Positions 12,260 to 24,081 of a stretch of 64,000 nt of DNA are shown in pieces. The stretch lies in the NCBI RefSeq assembly GCF_048544455.1, contig NC_133526.1:9688001-9752000 (forward strand), written 5' to 3'. Positions within the stretch are counted from its first letter, which is position 1. Each line of letters starts with the position of its first letter. Origin of the DNA: Silene latifolia. Taxonomy: Eukaryota; Streptophyta; Magnoliopsida; Caryophyllales; Caryophyllaceae. The notes below the pieces were generated by a model that did not search any database, had not been told where the DNA came from, and was given only the letters and a program-made list of their open reading frames with translations. The position numbers and the translations under genes were made by a program.

Positions 12260-12616
12260 ATTGGCCGGTCTGATTAATCAAGGATATGATATGACTATAG
12301 AGATTGAATAAGATTTTTATTGAGTTTTATGCGTGTGTTTTGTTGCTTTTGTAACCCAAAATATTGGGCTCTCTTTATATGGTGTTTTGTTCATTTTCAA
12401 TTTTTGTTCACTCGAGAATAAAATGTTACATTATAATAAATGACTATTTGTGATCTTTGCTTTACTTTTACCGATTGTGTACGTGAAAATGTAGTACATT
12501 ACTTTCAGGTGTCACAAATTCTCAATTTGTGGCGGACATTTTTTTGTCACAAGCACGTGATCTCTTATAAGCTATAAGTGAGAGAGCAAATGGAAAAGAT
12601 GTTGTGAGAGGTCACA

Positions 12617-13624
12617 AGCATTGCAGTAACAATGTAAAAGGAAAAGAGATAACCGATTAGTAGTGACGTGGTATGAGAGCCACTGCCTTGAAAACTATAT
12701 TTCCGGTACGACCGTGGTGGCGATCAGCAATTGACCGGTAGTTCCCCAAGGATTTACACTACTGCACTCAGGCACGCCCACTCGAGACTGAGAGTATTGG
12801 AACGACATAATTTTCTTTACCCAGAAATGTTATAGAAGAGAAGAGAGGAAAAGTGAATTGTGTTTGTAGGCACAGAAAATTTATTAATGTGCCGAATAAA
12901 TAAAATGAATTAATTATTTTGAGTTAATACCAAATTTTAACTTAATTTAATTAATTGTCCCGATTAAATAAAATGTGGGTCGATTCGGATTACAAAAAGG
13001 AGTTATTCGATCACTAAACCTGAAAGAATCAAACTTGGGCCAAGGTTGCTAATAAACCCACAAATGGGCCCGTGACCATCAAAGTCCAACAAAGGGAATT
13101 TAAACTCTATAAATAGAAATTTCTCTCCTCATTCATTCAAAGGGTTGGAAATTCATAATCGCAAAGAAGTTTGAGAAGAAGCAGACAAATTCCTACAAAT
13201 CCTCTCTCTCAAAAATCATTGCAAGCAGTCAACAAGCACTGCGTTGAAGATTCAATCACAAGTTCAAACCTTCAAGAGAGATTCAAGTCATCGCGACCCT
13301 CTCAAGAAATCAAATTTACATCGCGCGTAGAGCAATTAAATTTGTCTACACGTGCACCCCTCACGTGTACCCCGGACACGTACCCCTTACGGCATATTAG
13401 AATCAGAGGATACATTAGAGATTGTACACGTACTTTTGATATTTATTAATAAAATATAATTATTTCCTTGTTTTGTATTTCAGTTATCGCAATACAAAAT
13501 TTGCTGTTACAGTGTTGTGTGTTTCTGGAGTGAAGATGCAGGTCGTATTTATAGGAGAATTGAGCAGGTGATGAGCCAAAAAACGATTCCACATTTACAG
13601 CAGACAAACGCAATTAAGGAGGCA
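12617..13624 (+). mobile_element. LTR-retrotransposon-like remnant between PR-10 A and A'
   Basis: This segment interrupts the PR-10 3' flank. It carries a TATA-like motif (CTATAAATAG, about 13108-13117) followed by an LTR-style leader, and TGTTATAGAAG near 12828 may be an LTR start. At 12670 there is a motif close to the initiator-tRNA primer binding site (TGGTATGAGAGCC, one change from TGGTATCAGAGCC). No TSD or paired LTR was found. The ORF at 13171-13449 looks like leader sequence, not a gene. Copia is a guess. Confidence 0.4.
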
Positions 13625-13717
13625 TTAACACAAAAGGTTGTCTCGTGAAATGTCGAAGGTTGTCTCGTGAATCCCAAATCCCAAATATGTAGTTCACGAG
13701 ACATCTTATAACTCCTT

Positions 13718-13885
13718 TGATAGGCTTATCGCGTACCTATGCAAAGATAAATTCCCTAAACAACAAGTTAATGTAGCAATAGGGGTCGAACACAAGGAAA
13801 CGGGAATTACTTCGTGAAATGCTATGGGTAGATTTTTATCAAGGTCGATTACGATTTGGTTTGGTTTGGTTGTTTGATGATTAAA
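13718..13885 (+). mobile_element. Truncated LTR start, same family as the solo LTR at 16595-20557
   Basis: Begins TGATAGGCTTATCGCG and continues with sequence matching the reverse complement of 20390-20557 (including 'aggggtcgaacacaaggaaac'). It stops abruptly where the PR-10 3' fragment begins, so it is a broken LTR end at a rearrangement junction. Confidence 0.65.
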
Positions 13886-13888
13886 AAG

Positions 13889-14147
13889 AATTGATGCAGG
13901 CAAGTTCTACTGCAAGTACACCACCATTGAAGGTGATGTACTTCGTGAAAACATAGAATATGTAGTTCACGAGACGACATTCGAGCCATCAGGGAACGGG
14001 ACACACTACACGATGGTGACAAACTACCACACAAAGGGAGATTTTGTGGTAACTGATGACCACGTCGCAGCTGGAAAACAGAATATCAAGAAGATGTTCG
14101 ACACTGCTTCCGAATATCTCGCTGCCAATCCTCACCTATATGCTTGA
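13889..14147 (+). pseudogene. PR-10 3'-half pseudogene (copy A')
   Basis: Holds codons 77-161 of the PR-10 ORF plus stop, in frame and almost identical to copy A; I see only two differences, both synonymous (GTT/GTA and TTT/TTC). The first 76 codons and promoter are missing and replaced by an LTR fragment. The downstream flank matches copy B for about 1 kb, further than that of copy A, so this is probably the stump of the original tandem partner of B. The near identity to A points to a recent duplication or gene conversion. Confidence 0.9.
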
Positions 14148-15150
14148 ATTGGCCGGTCTGATTAATCAAGGATATGATATGACTATAGAGATTGAATAAG
14201 ATTTTTATTGAGTTTTATGCGTGTGTTTTGTTGCTTTTGTAACCCAAAATATTGGGCTCTCTTTATATGGTGTTTTGTTCATTTTCAATTTTTGTTCACT
14301 TGAGAATAAAATGTTCATTATAATAAATGACTATTTGTGAGCTTTGTTTTACTTTTTCCGATTTGTGTACGTGAAAAGGTAGTACATTACATCCTGCTAT
14401 CACAAATTCTCATTTGTGACGGACATTTTTTTATCATAAGTACGTAGCCTCTTATAAGCTGCAAGTGAAAGAGCTTAATAGGAGAGACGTGGTGAGCGGT
14501 CACAAGCGAGAGTTTGAGTTTACACCCTTTATTAGGGACAAATTATACCATGCTGATCAGCCTATCTTATGGACTTGGGTTTTTCGAGTATACTTGTTTT
14601 CGTGTCTTGTTCCATCCGGAATACCTATGTTTTTCTCAATGATACCCCTCAACATTTTCATTTCCTCACTGTTACTCTCTTTAACTAGACATAACACTTG
14701 GCTAATAAGAGAGCAGAAAACTCAACTTTTTATTTCAACTCAAAGTTCCTATAAAGACAATGTATTTGGAAAAAAAAAAAATCGCTTTCGGAACTCGTAG
14801 ACGAGAGATATGGTCAGGCAAAATTTATTTCGTCCAAAACCTTTAACTGACTGTAACTCTCAACTGCAAGTTCAAAATTCAATGTTTTTTCGGCTAAACT
14901 GAAGATCACGTAAAGACGATTAACTTGAAAAAAATTACGGTTTTCTAAACTCATAATCATGTGACTTGGCTTGTTAAAAAAAATTCCGAAAAAGAAGGGT
15001 ACTTTTAGAAAATGAAAAGGTTGAGGGGTACCGTTGAAAAAATCCTCTATCTTTGAAATTTTATTTTTTAATAAACCAAAATTATGTTACTTGCCTAATT
15101 TATACATTTATCATTTATGAGTCATTTTTGTATGAAATTCTTTAAATTGT
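14148..15150. repeat. PR-10 3' flank, duplicated at 45164-46165 and 57062-57190
   Basis: The 3' UTR ('gtgtgttttgttgcttttgtaa', 'gagaataaaatgtt') and about 1 kb of AT-rich flank align with the flank of copy B. The B version is interrupted at 46166 by a MITE and resumes at 57053. No gene: the ORF at 14465-14800 is not conserved in the B flank. Confidence 0.8.
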
Positions 15151-15395
15151 GATAACATAGAATTTATCAATTAAATTTTGTGAGTAATCCAATTCACTAC
15201 AACTAAAACTTTCTCCATTCGAGTTGTTAGTACTCAGTTACTTTATTAGTGTCGCCCGGTTTTTAGATTGTGATCTTTAGAAAAATTAGCATTTAGAAAT
15301 TCCCTATTTACTAAATAAATAGGTTAAACTTTTATTTTTCCCGTCTAAATCATATTTCCTAAAATGAAGCTTAGTATTTTTTATCATATATTATA

Positions 15396-15485
15396 CTTCC
15401 TCCATTTTTATATGATATAGCATTTGTTGAATATATGAGTGGAGTATTTTAATAAAATGGGTACATCATATAAGAATGGAGGAAG
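15396..15485. mobile_element. Stowaway-like MITE (90 bp)
   Basis: Near-palindromic element starting CTTCCTCCATT and ending AATGGAGGAAG, flanked by TA on both sides. These are the TIR style, TA duplication and size of Stowaway (Tc1/mariner) MITEs. Confidence 0.82.
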
Positions 15486-16349
15486 TAGTATGTTAGGTGA
15501 TTAATGACACAATCTTTAAAAATTAATATTTAAAATATTCCATATTTGATCACATTCTCCACAAATTTATCTCCATTCTTATATGATAAAAAAATTATAT
15601 ACTTTTTTTTAAAAAATAATGGTACGATGAAAATTTATTGACTTTTATTGATAAGAAGTTGCACAAAAAATGTTAATAGTAAAAAAAATTCTAAAAATAA
15701 CATCATTAATTTCTCGGTAAAAGATTTTTTTTATTAAAATACTCATTTCATGACTTTTTACAGTTTTATTTTTTATTTCTCAAATCAAAATAAGTGATGA
15801 GAAACATAAAAAATAAGTGAGTTATCAATTTAAAATCCATAAATAATTCGAAGTTGACTAAAAAGTAAAATTTTATAAATACCGTGCATATATTGTACGG
15901 GATCTAAACTAGTTAAATTTTAATTCAGTAAAGAGTACAATTAGACCTGGCAAAACAAAACCGAACCCTAAAAGTCGATCGAAAATATCTAAAATGATAA
16001 ACGATCGAACATCCGATATGAATAAATTAAATAACACCTGAAACCTGACTCAATTCGAATCGAGCCGAAACTGAATCGAACTCTATGCTAATCCAATGAT
16101 ATTCGAAACTGAATCTGAACCGATAAGAACTGAATCAATTAACCTAAATGAAAAATGTTTATTTTTTCATAAAAACACCCAAATTAAATTTAGTTGTTTT
16201 TCATTTATTCTTCCTTATTAATAATATATTATGAATTATTACATTCAAATTGAAAATAATACGACCTCCGGATACTTAACTTAGACTAGTCAGTTTGCCC
16301 GTCCTCTCTCCCTCACAAATTCACCGAAATTCGTTTGTTAGTCAATTAG
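15486..16349. other. AT-rich intergenic stretch without a gene
   Basis: No ORF, RNA gene or complete element supported. The part at 15940-16150 is rich in 'ccgaac' and 'cgaatcgag' motifs that resemble terminal parts of hAT-like repeats, but no ends were found. Confidence 0.5.
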
Positions 16350-16594
16350 TGTGAAGAACCCCAAAGTCCCACATGTGAGAGTTGTCTCAAATTAAGAAAA
16401 GAAGGGAAGCATTTCCAATTTATAAGGCAAATGGTTATTCCCTCTATTGTCAATTGGTTTAAGAGTGAAGGACTCTTGGACTTGTATTGTGGAATCTGTT
16501 TCCTCCGTTTCGGTCTGACCCAGACCCGTTGTTAAATTTAAAAGGTATCAAAGCCAGTGTGATCACAAGGTCAAAGGTTCGAATACCATCCCCC
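16350..16594 (+). mobile_element. TRIM- or Copia-like LTR end with primer binding site
   Basis: Starts TGTGAAGAACCCCAAAGTCC. A degenerate initiator-tRNA primer binding site (GGTATCAAAGCCAG) is near 16541-16554, followed by a tRNA-like GGTTCGAATACC stretch. Only one LTR is seen, and it is cut off by the solo LTR that starts at 16595. Confidence 0.45.
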
Positions 16595-19500
16595 TGATGT
16601 GTTCATTTATATATGCTTTTACCCCTCATTTTAGCTCGGTTTCTATTGTTTTTCATACTTTAAATGATATATTTTTGAGCTAATCTTGTACGTGTTCTAG
16701 GCGTATTGTTGTGTTTGTTACGTTTTTGTAGGAATCTAAGCATTTAAAGGCTTTTTCTTCTCATTTTATACACGAAGTTCACTAAGCTAAACAAGACCAA
16801 GTATTGGACTAAGTATATGAATTTGCATGGGTTTTGCATGAAGATTTAGTGGATTGAAGTAAGAAATTGCAAATAAAGCCAAATGCAAAGTCAAGCCCAA
16901 AAATAGAAATTCAAATTGAGGTGTAAGCATTGGATGCTATGGAGCTTTGGATGCTAAGAATATATAGCATTACCGGGTGATTAAGGGAGCATTTATCACG
17001 AACATTGGATCCCTCAAGCAATTAAGCAAGAAATTAAGAGAAATGAACCCGGACAACCACGCCCCCGATCGGGGCTGGCAACCCCAATCGGAGTTGACCC
17101 TCTCTAGCATTTTTATGTTATGCCCCTATTTTATTATAAATAGGGGCCTTAATCCGTCATTAGGGTGTGGACAGCGGGGATGCCCACGGGGGCGCTTGGG
17201 AGGAAAGAGGAACAAGCGTTTGCATTTTTGTATGGAGTCGCCACCAATTTTTATGGGATATTGGAACCGTTCGAATACCTCGTGTCATGTCAAGACACAA
17301 AGTAGAGACATGAACACTAAGCAATCGTTACCCTTAGCATTCTATGTCTAGAATGACTCTCGTGGATCTCAATGAACACGGGTGCTCACGGAGATCGATC
17401 TGGAGTAAGGGGTGAGGGTACGTATTAGGAAGCTCTTTTGATCGAACACCTAATCCCGCCCGCCTCGATAGCGGCCTCTGCTAATGATTAGGGAAGTTAT
17501 TTGTACTTGATATATCGTCGGTTATATGCATGCAATGCAACATCCAAGTTTTAATCCTAACATGTGAAAATTAACTAAGTCGGTTGACAATTAGTTTAAC
17601 ATACAATTAAGGTCGAAGTAGGATTTAAGATTGATTATACGTGAAAACATACAAATGGATACAAGAAATATGATAAATACAATAAAATTACAATAATGAA
17701 AATTACAATAATTACAATGGAATAGGCGATTTATGTCGAAAATACCTTTAAAACGGATAATTTGAGAAAACGAATAAAAGAGTAAATTAACGAACACAAC
17801 AGGAGGTGATAATACGGATAATAATTAATTAAACGTAAGCTAATTTAAACTAGGTCAAGCAACAACGGAGTTCAGGGACAGAATTCAACCCAGAACAGGC
17901 GCAGCAGAGTTGCGTCCTTTGGAATAGGCGCAGCAGTTGCTGCTTCTGTTCCTGACCTGGATTCTGGCTGTGAAGCCGGAATTGCGTGTTGTTAATACTC
18001 GTCGGTAAATTTAATGATTGATTAAATTATCTACTCGGATGGAAGTGATTAATAGGTTGTTTACATGTGATTAACGGGTCATGAAGCAATAAAACATGGA
18101 TGAGACGGAATAAAGACGGATTATTTACATGAAAGAATGATTGATTAGTGACATGAGTGAATGAAATAAACTAAACAAATTAATTAGACTAAACTAAACA
18201 TGATGAATTAATGACAAATTAATGACGAATATGACAATAAACAGATAAAAATTTATCAAAGATCGAATTCCAGAAACTCAATATGAACGAATTGGATTTC
18301 TACAACCCGGATTGAATTTTAATGACGAAAACCCGCAAATATGAGATTACTTGGGATTCAAGCCGAATTTATGATGAATTAAACATGCTAACGGTGAATA
18401 ATAATATACATGTGAAATATTATGTTATCATGACGAAGAATTAAAGAACAAACAAATAAAAAAGAACGAACGAACGAATTTACAGAGGACGAAGGAAGAA
18501 GAAAAGAAGCAGGAACTGCGGCAGTCTCACGAAGAGGCGCAGCAGGTGCTGCGCTCCTTCGAAGAGGCGCAGCAGTTGCTGCGTCCTTTCTCAACGATTA
18601 TCTCCTGGAAATCCGTAAAAAGAGGTTTTGAAGCACGGTTTAGAAATCGGTTTTAATTGGTATTTTCGACGTAAATCTTACATTGATGATACAAAAAGTA
18701 AATACAATAAATAAACAAGGATTATACACCCTCAGACTTACATGTTGACGGAACGAGAAGGACTAAGATATCGATTAGTGATGCTCGACGCGAATGCAAA
18801 GAAAATGCCCTCGTAAGAGGAAAACGATTAATTAATTAAGTTGATTGATGTGGAGTTGGTCAAATTGGTCGGTCATGCAAACGAGGCTGGTACTCAGAAG
18901 GATCCGAGCTTACGTGGTCGAATGTTCAAGCACGTAGACGCCAAAAAGTAAGAACAAAGGTCTAGAATGCAAAGGGAGAAGAGAAGGGCGGACACTCGCG
19001 TGAGAAATATGAGGAGCGAAGACTCCTATTTATACTAATCACGTGAAGGAATTAGGGTTTCGGAGACTCTTTGGAAGTGAATCTCGGAAAGATATGAAAA
19101 AGATACGAAAACTACGCAGAATAGGACCTGGGAAGAGGCGCAGCAGTCACTGCGTCTCTTGGAAGAGGCGCAACACCTGCTGCGTCTGTTCCCAAGTGGT
19201 TTCCTCCTGCGGAAGAAAGATTTCCGTGTTTAAGTTATGGTAGGACGGAATAATTTGGTTTTCCTTAATATCTTATGTGAATATTTCGGGAAATTGTTTA
19301 CCAAAGGATGAAAATTATGAAATATGGAATAGAAATATCCGGAACATTCCAGAACATTCTGACTCGGGATTTAACGGTTATCAGAAAATGGAGACGGTTT
19401 TAAGCCCGGACTCCAAATGTACTCTAATTACCGTCAAAATGACCGTATCGGCAAGTAGATGACAATTAAGAGGTAGACATCAATATTTGAGCAATCACTT

Positions 19501-20557
19501 GACGATAATCTTACGAATTGTCACAAATCGTTTCGCGTACCAAACATGCGGCCCAATCATCACCGGGTGGTTTGCGAGAGGTGCAGAAATGAGGTATCTA
19601 CATATGGTCATCTTATTCTTACGTCTCATATACTTTACATAGCCTTAAGCATTATAATTCTCTCAATAGTTTTCATATTAGTTTTCAACATTGTTAAGCT
19701 TGTAGTTCTCAAACATTTAGTCCTTAATACATTTCAAGCATTTGGTTCTAATATTGTTTCTTCCATACAAGTTCATTTCTATTAAGGTATTTCTATTTCT
19801 AGTTTACGATTTTACATTTTCACTTAGTTTATGCATAGTTTATTATTAGTACTTTATTTACACTTCATTAGCATAACTTATTTTACATGTTATATCATTT
19901 TGTTATTATAATTCACACAATCATGTTTAGCATTTCTTACAATATAGTTTATAATTTACATTGTAATATGAGTAGCTAAATTTCCTAGTCTAGGGGCTAG
20001 GGGAGCCATGCAAAATCAAATATATAATATGTTAAAATAGGTTGATAATAATACTGTTCAATTGTTTCTATCACATGTTTGCACTATAATGTTTAATCTT
20101 TGTTTAAGGCCTTATTCAATTGATTAAGTTTGTTCATTCGTTCTAAAGTCGAGAGCCACTGAATTGAATTAGACTAAACATGTGTAGTAGGACGACCTAG
20201 TCATGGACGAGAGTTTCTCTAGGACCCGGTCTATGGTTGACACTAATGCCGTAAGGTGGGTGTCTCTATGCCTAAGCAATTGACAATGTTTTTAATACCA
20301 AGTTTAACACAACTATATATTTACATTTGCATGTGTGACCCGACCCACTTAGACTCCTTTTTATTATATAATTTACATCATAGTTTTTGTTAAGTTACCA
20401 AACCAAACAAACAAACCCAAAACGAATTCGATCTTGATAGAAATCTTCTCATAGCATTTCACAACGCAATTCCCGTCTCCTTGTGTTCGACCCCTATTGC
20501 TACATTCATTTGTTGTCTAGGATAATTATCTTTACATAGGTGTGCGATAGCCTATCA
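16595..20557 (-). mobile_element. Solo LTR (outer), interrupted by another solo LTR
   Basis: Read on the minus strand it starts TGATAGGCTATCGCACACC (20557) and ends ...CACATCA (16595). Net length without the nested insert is about 1.5 kb. On the plus strand a TATAAATAG-like motif lies near 17137. A start fragment of the same family is at 13718-13885. No clear target duplication remains, so the ends rest on TG..CA and on the second copy. No protein-coding sequence is present. Confidence 0.6.
17166..19602. mobile_element. Nested solo LTR, about 2.4 kb
   Basis: TG...CA ends (TGTGGACAGCGGGGATGCCC ... GAGGTATCTACA) flanked by TAGGG (17161-17165) and TATGG (19603-19607), a 4-of-5 target duplication. 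It carries several short palindromic modules of the form 'gcgcagcaGxTGCTGCG' at about 17890-17945, 18530-18590 and 19135-19185. No ORF of note; the ORFs at 17591 (minus), 18388 (minus) and 19043 (plus) are chance. Probably Gypsy-type by length and style. Confidence 0.65.
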
Positions 20558-20593
20558 TCCTCTCAATTCTAAAGTGGAATATTAACACCACGT

Positions 20594-20633
20594 TGGGGGG
20601 GTGGGGGTGGGGGTGGGGGTGGGGGTGGGGGCT
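20594..20633 (+). repeat. (GGGGGT)n microsatellite, G-quadruplex prone
   Basis: About six units of TGGGGG in a row on the plus strand. Runs of four to seven G separated by single T are strong G-quadruplex candidates. The minus-strand ORF with poly-Pro (20569-20901) is an artefact of this repeat. Confidence 0.9.
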
Positions 20634-20639
20634 GTAGTC

Positions 20640-22200
20640 GTGTCCACACTTCAAGCCCAAAGGACATTTGTGTAAGGGGGTGTGTTACAGTATAAAACCG
20701 ATTTTGGGACTTCAACCAACGCTTAAGTTTTGGTTGAAATGGTTTATTGACAATTACTCGGTCCTCCTTGCTCCTTACGGCATGCGTCGTGCGGCCTCTC
20801 TGACACATGATGTGAGTTTTATATTTACTCCTCTCGCAAGTGAACGAAAACTCGTTGTAATATGCAAAAGGGTCGAACCTAAAGGACGGAAATTGAGGCA
20901 CTAAGATTACTCGTTTATAACTAGTTTAGTTTGATCTAAAAGGGAGTAGTTTGAATTCTAAACTAATGACTAAGATGCAAACTAAAGCAAATAAGGAATT
21001 GGCAATAACTAAGATGGTTTTAAGACAAGATTAATTAAGGACTAGGACGATCGGGTTCACCCAAGTAGCATGGAGAAGGGAAATAGGCATGGACTAATAG
21101 TTATCTAGGTTGTCACAACATATATAGTCTCTCGATGTAAATTCTACACTTAAGTCAAGATTAATCAACTTACTCATTCAATTAACCTAACTCACAACTT
21201 GTTATCAAATCCTAGTTACTAATCAAGTTACTCACTCAAATAGTAGATAGATTGTTAGTGAAATTACTAAACTTACTCATTGGGGCAATTCATCAAACAC
21301 CTTAAGAACATAACAAGTGGTAAATGTAAACAACCAAAGAATTACTATTAATCCATGCCAAAACTCTCTCATTAATACTACAAGAGATCCCCCTACATCC
21401 TAGTAAGGCACTACTCACACATAATTATGATAACAAACACAAAAGATTGATGCTTTGACATGTAACAACCAAGAAGAGACATGATATGAAGATAGAACAA
21501 CTAAATAACTTGAATATGTAAACAAATGAAAGGTAAACAACAATAAGGGAAGAATTATACCAATAATGAAGACAAAGTTGCAATATTTGATTAATGGAAG
21601 AACAATTTTCACCAATCTCCAAGTTACAACCCAATACTCAAATGTAAACAATCCAACTAAACCATATCTAGACTATAATAACAAGTAGCTAAAGATTTAT
21701 TGAGAAAAGATTGAAATTTTTGATTAAGGGTTTGCATATGATTAAGAGGCTAATATTAGATTTAGGGTATTGTCCCGAAAATGATTAAGGAGAGGGGTAT
21801 TTAATTTATAGTTTTTCAAATATTTAGGTCAAATATTACAAGGAAATTCAAATGCGGGGAGAGGAGTCTGAGCCAGCCAGCCGCCGGTCTAAGGACCGAC
21901 AAATAGCCCGATGGAACTTTTCAATGTCAATTAAATTGCCAGGTGTGGTAGGCCGGTTGACCGGCTGCCGGCTTTGAACCGGCTCCAAGGAGTGACTGCC
22001 AGCCGGTGGACCGGCTGCCGACTAGCCGGCTTGGAGTCTTCCTTCACTTCTTCTTCTCATGGCTCGTATAGGGGGACTCTCAGCCGGTGGACCGGCTGAT
22101 GTCCAGCCGGCTGGGAGTCCTGTTGCTCTTCTCTTCACTCCTCTTCCCTATGCTTGACTTGTAAGCTCCTTTGCTAGCTTCCTTAGTCTTCTTGCCGATG
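20640..22200. mobile_element. Degenerate Athila-like LTR relic
   Basis: No coding potential. The order of landmarks ('gggtcgaac', 'ccccctacatcctagtaaggcactactcacaca', then a block rich in 'ccggctgccgg') parallels the LTR at 26622-29091 but is diverged, so it looks like an old relative. Ends were not found. Confidence 0.5.
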
Positions 22201-22960
22201 CAAAACCTGCATTGGCAAATGTGTAAAAGGCAAATGTGTAAAAGGCAAATGTGAGTGTTGGGCTTGAATGAAGGGAGTATTAGTTTACAAGCTTATTAAA
22301 TTATGGGTCATGTTCTTTCATAGACATGATTTACTCAATCGTGGACATGAAAGACCATTATATCTTTCCACTTAACATAAAAAAATTACCAACATATCCC
22401 TCCTTACTCCCTTACCCCCCACCACCCCGATAGCACCATCACCGTTCGACACCACCACCCGACGACCTCCCCATGTCACCATCAGCCCCTCCCCTTAGTC
22501 CCTTACCATCCAACCACCACCTTCCCCAAACTTCTTTATAATTTACAAACCCTAATTTTATCCATCCTAATTTAATTTATACACCTAATTTGATATAAAA
22601 ATTGTTGTGGAGTAAGAATTATGAATTATTACTTGATTAATATAATATTTAAAATTATAATTGAATGATTTGATAAGGATTTGATTGATTTTTTTAAGAG
22701 GAAGAGAAGAAGAGAATTTGATTAGTTTTTTTTTTTTTTTATCTAAAGAAGGACAAAGTATGGAAATTTTATGAAAAAAGCCTATGAAAGATTAAAACTT
22801 ATCCATAAAAGAGCAATTACGTAAACTATTTAGTTGGGCTGTGCGTGTTATTGAGGTAATATTTTGCTAAAAATGGTCTTATAGCACAATTTGTAAAAAT
22901 AAAAATAAAAGTCCTAGTAAAACGGCCTCGTTTTGTTGCCCTCATAAAAATGGGTAAATT
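22200..22960. repeat. Segment duplicated at 57940-58077, with a 0.5 kb insert
   Basis: Flank pieces 22240-22303 ('agtttacaagcttattaaatta') and 22826-22900 ('tttagttgggctg...cttatag') are contiguous in the copy at 57975-58070. The bases 22304-22825 are therefore an insertion. It has a loose inverted motif (CTTTCATAG near 22316, CTATGAAAG near 22782) and a C-rich block at 22410-22520. Its class is unknown. Confidence 0.6.
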
Positions 22961-24081
22961 GAAAAATCCCATGATTTGGAAAAATGGGAGATGCTTGGTT
23001 ACCCCAAATTATGGAATTTTCTTTTTCCCATGAATTTCCAACTCCATAATGGAAGAGTTTAATTACTTAGCCCCTCTAAGTTATTGAATACTCCTGTATC
23101 AATCAAACTCACGGATGTCAACCAAATGAGTTTTGAGCAATTTACATAAATTGGCCAATTCATGTGTTTTGTAAAATCATGGAAAACTAGTATTGGTGCC
23201 CGGCTTCGCCCGGGCTACCTCTACTTACCATTAATTTTTTTTTCATTAAATAAAATTACTTAAAGTTACATAACCCATAAATTTATCATTAATATATTTT
23301 TCTATGACATATCCTAAAATTACGATGAAATAAATTTTAAGACAAATTCACTACTCCAGCTATTAATATTTTACTCTTATTAATGAAACAATAGTAATAA
23401 CATTTCACTACTTGCCCGTAATCATTGTTACTTTCACTACTCCCGACGTAATTATTGTTACTGTCACTACTGCCGCATTAATATTGATAATTTCACTACT
23501 CTCGCCGTAATTATTGTTACTTCCACTATTGCCGCATTAATATTGATTATCTCACTACTCCTGTTGTTGTTTCTACCACTTTCACTAATCTCGCTGATAA
23601 TATTGTTACTTTTACTATTTAAATGAGTGATTACTATCATATAACTATATCCAATGTTACCACAATTCTTTTCTTTACTCACGAAATTACTTTTACTACT
23701 TAGGCATGCGATTTTAAGAGGATTATATATTTATATAAATTTATTACATATATGCATTAAATCAAATCGAAAGAATTATGCAATATTATATAGGGTTATT
23801 TCATAACAATATTCATCCTATTGGCGGTCTGCAATAATCACTCCATAGTCCATCCTATCAATAATCCCAATTAAATTCAACCTAAGCACTATACCTTCTA
23901 ATAACGAACCAGCTTATATTATGGAATCTAACTTGAATTATTTATAACCTACTTATATTATATTTTTGTATGTTAAATAATTAATATCTCTATACATCTA
24001 ATAAACTATAAAGTTTAATATAATTGCATAGATTTTAAATTTAATATACTGTATAATTTTATGATGATAATAATTAGTACC

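Noticed and set aside
12660..12690. Primer binding site of a full Copia element
   Set aside because: One mismatch to the initiator-tRNA site and no paired LTR or pol nearby; kept only as part of an LTR-like remnant.
14465..14800. 111-residue ORF downstream of the PR-10 pseudogene
   Set aside because: The duplicated flank at 45560-45900 does not keep the frame, so it is chance.
20569..20901. Proline-rich ORF on the minus strand
   Set aside because: The proline run is the G-rich microsatellite; nothing else supports a gene.
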